Source: Kitagawia praeruptora
Lineage: Eukaryota; Streptophyta; Magnoliopsida; Apiales; Apiaceae
Length of the DNA: 64,000 nucleotides
Direction: 5' to 3'
Assembly (NCBI GenBank): GCA_037693485.1
Contig: CM075350.1
Location: 68,118,001-68,182,000 of the forward strand
In this document: in pieces, positions 59,941 to 64,000 of the stretch
Layout of the letters: each line of letters opens with the position of its first letter
Numbering within the stretch: position 1 is the first letter of the stretch
Position numbers and translations under genes: made by a program
Notes under the pieces: model-generated
Database searches by the model: none
Seen by the model: the letters and a program-made list of their open reading frames with translations, nothing else
Told to the model about the DNA's origin: nothing

Positions 59941-61234
59941 CACTACCTAGAATTAAAAATAATATTATTGTTTAACCGGAACTCTTAGTAGAACACTTAA
60001 TACTTCGGAACACTTACGAGAACCCTTAGTGGAATTTAAAAATTTTAAAGAAGAACTTAGTAAACACTTAATACTTTAGTAATTATTGATTATTTAATAG
60101 AGAACTTTTAGAAGAACACTTAGTAGAACTCAAAAATTTTAAAAAACTTAAAACACTTTAAAAATAACTTACCTACTAAAAACTAAATAAAAATTCTTAA
60201 GAAAATTATACATAATTCTCTTGCACTTTCGTATTTTTCTTGCATTCATGGGTATTTTTCCTTATTTTTGAGTTATTTTTATCAAAAATGTTTTGGGTAT
60301 ATAGCCTTTGGAAATAATTTTAAATATTATTTCACATTTTTCTGAAATTTTTTGAAATTTTCTCCCAACTTTCCTCAGAAAATATTATTTTTTAATCAAT
60401 TTTCCCAATTATAAATACAATACTTAATAGAAACTTTAATTAATTAATAAAAACACTTAACGAAATATTTAATAAATTAGTAAAACACTTAACAGAATCT
60501 TTAATGAATTAAAAAAAAACACTAAACAGAGTCTCTAATAAATTAAATTAGTAAAAATACTTAACAGAATCTTTAATAAATTAATAAAAATAGTTAACAG
60601 AATCTTTAAGAAATTAATAAAGCACCCAATGGAATCTTTAATAAATCTTTAACACAAATTAGAAAACATATACTAACATATATTAGGAAATATCAATTAT
60701 AATGATTTTGAAGTTATTGAAAAAATATTATAAAATATCTTAAAAGGATAAAATTTTTTAGAAAACATCAAAAGAAAAATTGTAAAAAAACATAAAAAAT
60801 GAAACACCTTAAAAATCACAAAATATTTAATCATATTGTTATTTTTACAATTTTAATAGGTTTTTGCATTTTTATCAAGTTTCTCATCACATATGTTTTT
60901 TAATTTACACTTTATAGTAATTATATTAATAATATTTTTGTTATTTTAAATATACCCATATTTAATTTTGTGTGTAACCTTAATACAATTAAATTTAAAT
61001 TTAACACTTAACACTTAACACTTAGCAAAATCTTTAATAAATTAATAAACATTTTACACTTAACAAAATCTTTAATAAATTAATAAATATTTTGTTAAAT
61101 ATTTTGTAAATTATTTACTTATTCTTTATTTTACACTTAACAAAATCTTTAATAAATTAATAAAAACACTTTTTTTGCTAATTAAATTAATAAAAACACT
61201 TAACTCAATCTTTAATAAATTAGAAAAAACACAT
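59941..61234. repeat. AT-rich tract of degenerate CTTAACAGAATCTTTAATAA repeats
   Basis: Bases 60420-60660 and 61010-61250 contain many diverged copies of a motif of about 30 bases (ACTTAACAGAATCTTTAATA, then AATTAATAAAAACA). Related CACTTAGTAGAA motifs occur at 59985-60130. No gene. Confidence 0.7.
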
Positions 61235-61851
61235 AACATAATCTTTAATAAGATTATGGGCATATAAGCGTAAGAACATATTTGTTTGTTTAACCCTAAT
61301 GAGAGTCGTATAGCGCCCTCCCCCTCCCATCCCCCTCCCATCCCCCTCCTTCTTCTTCGTTTAAAGCCTTATTCATCCCCTCTAATTCTTCTTAGATCCT
61401 CCATCCATTCTTCTAAACGTTCTTTTTTTCGGTTTTAATAAAATCGAATCTTGTGTTAGACTTTTATTTAATTTAAATCAGTTTTTTGTTGAGTTTGTTC
61501 CCAATTTATTTGGGTTTTGTTTATTCTCTCCTTTGTGAATGCTTTGTGTGTTTTTGGTTTGTTTTGCAGTAAATTAATGTCCGGGATATTAGATCTGTGG
61601 GATTTTCAAGGTTTTGATTTAACGATGAAAGTTTTTATGGGATTGCATTTATGGTCGATAGCTCAAACCAGATGTGACGAAGTGAGTTTCAACAAATCGC
61701 TTGATGGTATATCCAAGAGGTCTAAGAAGACTGGATTAATCTGCGATTGTATGTTTTTACGGTTTGTTCGACTCGATTATTCTTGTAGAAATCGTATGGC
61801 TTTTTATTAATGAATTAAATTCTTTGTTAAAAAAAACATAATCTTTAATAA
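61235..61851 (+). mobile_element. Retroposed insertion with 16-17-bp TSD and A-tail
   Basis: The direct repeat AACATAATCTTTAATA (61235-61250 and 61835-61850) flanks 61252-61834. The insert starts AGATTATGGGCATATAAG, has a CT-rich, 5'-UTR-like front (61315-61420), and ends GAATTAAATTCTTTGTT plus an A run. Long target copies with a 3' A-tail indicate LINE-type retroposition of an RNA. A 97-codon ORF (61517-61810; a likely inner start is MSGILDLWDFQGF) is present but I do not recognise it. A TTTTGCAG at 61562-61569 looks like an unspliced acceptor. Source gene unknown. Confidence 0.55.
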
Positions 61852-64000
61852 CTTAATGAAAACTCTTTACGACATGCTGAGATCCTCTTAAGTGTTTTAT
61901 TAAAAAAAATTAATAATTTCAAATTAGATGTATCATTCTAATACGAGACGAGATTCAATTAAGTTTTTTAAAATGTTGCATACAAAATTCTGTAATTTAT
62001 GTTCCAAAAAAAACTAAAAAATATTAAAATACTTTAGAAAATCTCAAAAAAAATTTATTTTATATTACTCAAACCACCTTAAAGAATTTTCAAAAAATAG
62101 GATGAAAAATCATCTTAAAAATTCTCAAAATACTTTAAAGAATCTCAACAATAGTATATTTAATGTTATTCAAAATACCTTGAATAATTTCTAAAAAGTT
62201 GAATAAAAATTCTATAAAAAAATATTTATATATGCAAAGGGATATGGAAAACTCACGAATCGTTTTTTTGTATAGATTTATTAATATATGTACTCTAGGA
62301 AAATATGATACATATTTTATATTCTTCAAAAAACTTACACAAAATTATTTCAAAAAAATATCTATATATTGTAAGACATTTTTTTTTTTAGGTTCTATAC
62401 AAAACTCATTAGATTATGTTCAAACCAAAACACTAAGAATTTCAAAACGCATTAGAAAATTTCAAAATTGTATCTTTCATATTATTAAAAACACCTTAAA
62501 TTAAAATAGAAACAAAAAAAAATCTATAAATGTAATATATTGCAAGAAATTTCGAAAAAATTATAAAAAAAATGTTGTATATAAAACTCAGTAATGTTAA
62601 AAAAACACTAGAAAATCTCAAAACAACTTAGAAAATCTCAAAATTATATATTTCATATTATTCAAAACACTTTAATGATTCTCTAAGAAATAGAATAAAA
62701 AATCATCTTAAAAAAAATTCTCAAAACACTTTAAAGAATTTCAAATAATAGTATATTTAATATTATTGAAAACACCTTGAAGAATCTCTAAATAGTTTAA
62801 TAAAAATAATCTAAAAAAATTTATATATGCGAAAGAATTTAGAATACTTAAAAATTGTACAAATTTATTAATACATGTACCCTAAGAAATAGGATACATA
62901 TTTTATATTTTTAAAAACATCATAAAAAAACTTTTAAAAAAACAAATTCTAAAAATGTCAATATATTGCAAGACAATTTGAAAAAGCTATTAAAGAAATG
63001 TTATATACAAAACTCATTTGATTACATTCCAACAAAAATACGAAAGAATCTCAAAAGTAGTCTATTTAATTTCATATTTTATATTTTTAAAAACATCATA
63101 AAAAAACTTATAAAAAAACAAATTCTAAAAATGTCAATATATTGCAAGACAATTTGAAAAAGCTATTAAAGAAATGTTCTATACAAAACTCATTTGATTA
63201 CGTTCCAACAAAAATACGGAAGAAACTCAAAAGTAATTTATTTAATTTGATTTGATGACAAAATAAGTAGGACTGTGAATGTATTTATATTTAATAAATT
63301 TTAGAATAATAAAATATTTAATAGCATCATAAAAACACTTAATGGAATCTTGAATTAAATATATTTTTTTATAAAATCTTAACATTATAAAACACATGGT
63401 AGTCTTAAAAAATTATCTTCAAACACTCAATGCAATTTTAAATATTACTTCCTCCATTTCAAATTAGCAGTCCACTTTCAAGAATAATTTTGTTTCAAAA
63501 TAGTTGTCTCATTCTTATTTTCAATGCAATTTTTTACTTAAACTTCCCATATTAACCTTGAGTTTTAATTTCCAAGATTGACTTTATGTACTTATTTATC
63601 TAACCATTGCAATAAATATGGGTAAATATGGAATTAGATCATTAATAATTGAATTTCTTAATATGCGTAATTTTTTGAAAGTGTACTACTAAGTTGAAAC
63701 GGAGGGAATAATACATTTTTTTAACACATTCCTTTAACACTTAAAGAATCTCTAAAATGCACAAAATAATTTTAAAAAATTAATATATTGGAAGGAATTT
63801 GAAAAACTAAAAAATCAATATTTGTACAAATTTAATAATTATGTATTTTAAGAAATACATTTAGAAATCTGAAACAAATATGGTACATGACAAATTACTA
63901 TTTTAGTTTCTTAAAAACACCTTAAATTAAAATAAAAAATAAAATTTCTAAAAATATCAAAATATTGCATGACACTTCGAAGAAACTATAAAAAATGTTG
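61852..64000. repeat. Satellite-like tandem array, period about 593 bp, running off the window
   Basis: CATCTTAAAA...TCTCAAAA...AGTATATTTAAT...TATATGC...GATACATATTTTATATT occurs in the same order from about 62099 and again from about 62692 (period 593). Within the second unit a 176-bp segment is duplicated in tandem (62897-63072 and 63073-63250). A third, more diverged unit begins near 63720. Extremely AT-rich. ORFs here are not genes. Confidence 0.7.
63448..63708. mobile_element. mariner/Stowaway-like MITE (261 bp) inside the array
   Basis: Inverted ends CTTCCTCCATTTCAAATTAG and TTGAAACGGAGGGAA with TA at both sides (63446-63447, 63709-63710). Distant relative of the MITE at 26919. Confidence 0.75.

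Overview
This window is nuclear DNA from a flowering plant, most likely a eudicot. The evidence is spliced plant genes with AT-rich introns, plus plant Ty1/copia retrotransposons, Helitrons and MITEs. The family of plant cannot be fixed by eye. There are no bacterial operons, rRNA genes or CRISPR arrays. Three host genes stand out: a LONGIFOLIA/TRM-type gene in five exons on + (9625-14530, about 1096 aa), a two-exon TOM5 gene on - (23527-25415, 54 aa), and an intronless nucleoredoxin-like gene on + (34340-36028, 562 aa) that has lost its redox cysteine pairs.

Most of the rest is nested mobile DNA. Bases 1-4243 are the 3' part of a Sirevirus-type copia element: RT/RNase H with a stop codon, an internally deleted extra ORF, and the 3' LTR. 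It is inserted in an older antisense copia element (4244-8160), whose LTR was itself hit by a 383-bp hAT-type MITE. From 15885 to 22480 three Helitron-like elements are nested inside each other, with a 1.5-kb Mutator-like element in the innermost. The outermost has a perfect 'empty site' in a nearby tandem duplicate. The stretch 25876-33396 holds Helitron ends, a mariner-like MITE, a Tourist-like MITE and a long unclassified repeat.

The centrepiece is a complete Sirevirus-type element (36596-50725, 14,130 bp, TSD GTTAA) inside a small hAT element (36419-51181, 8-bp TSD). It has near-identical LTRs (about 12 substitutions by eye), an initiator-Met PBS, gag with two CCHC knuckles, pol, and an unusually large extra ORF frame (about 1580 codons, cut by two stops). 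That frame sits behind a promoter-like linker filled with the same TTCGAGAA palindromes that crowd the LTRs. No membrane segment is visible in it, so 'env-like' may be the wrong label.

Bases 51182-64000 are gene-poor: a long-TIR element, a Helitron with a 232-bp tandem array, a TIR element carrying a row of TTC-loop mini-hairpins, a mariner-like element, several AT microsatellites, a retroposed insertion with a 16-17-bp TSD and A-tail (61235-61851), and a satellite-like array with a period near 593 bp that runs off the window.
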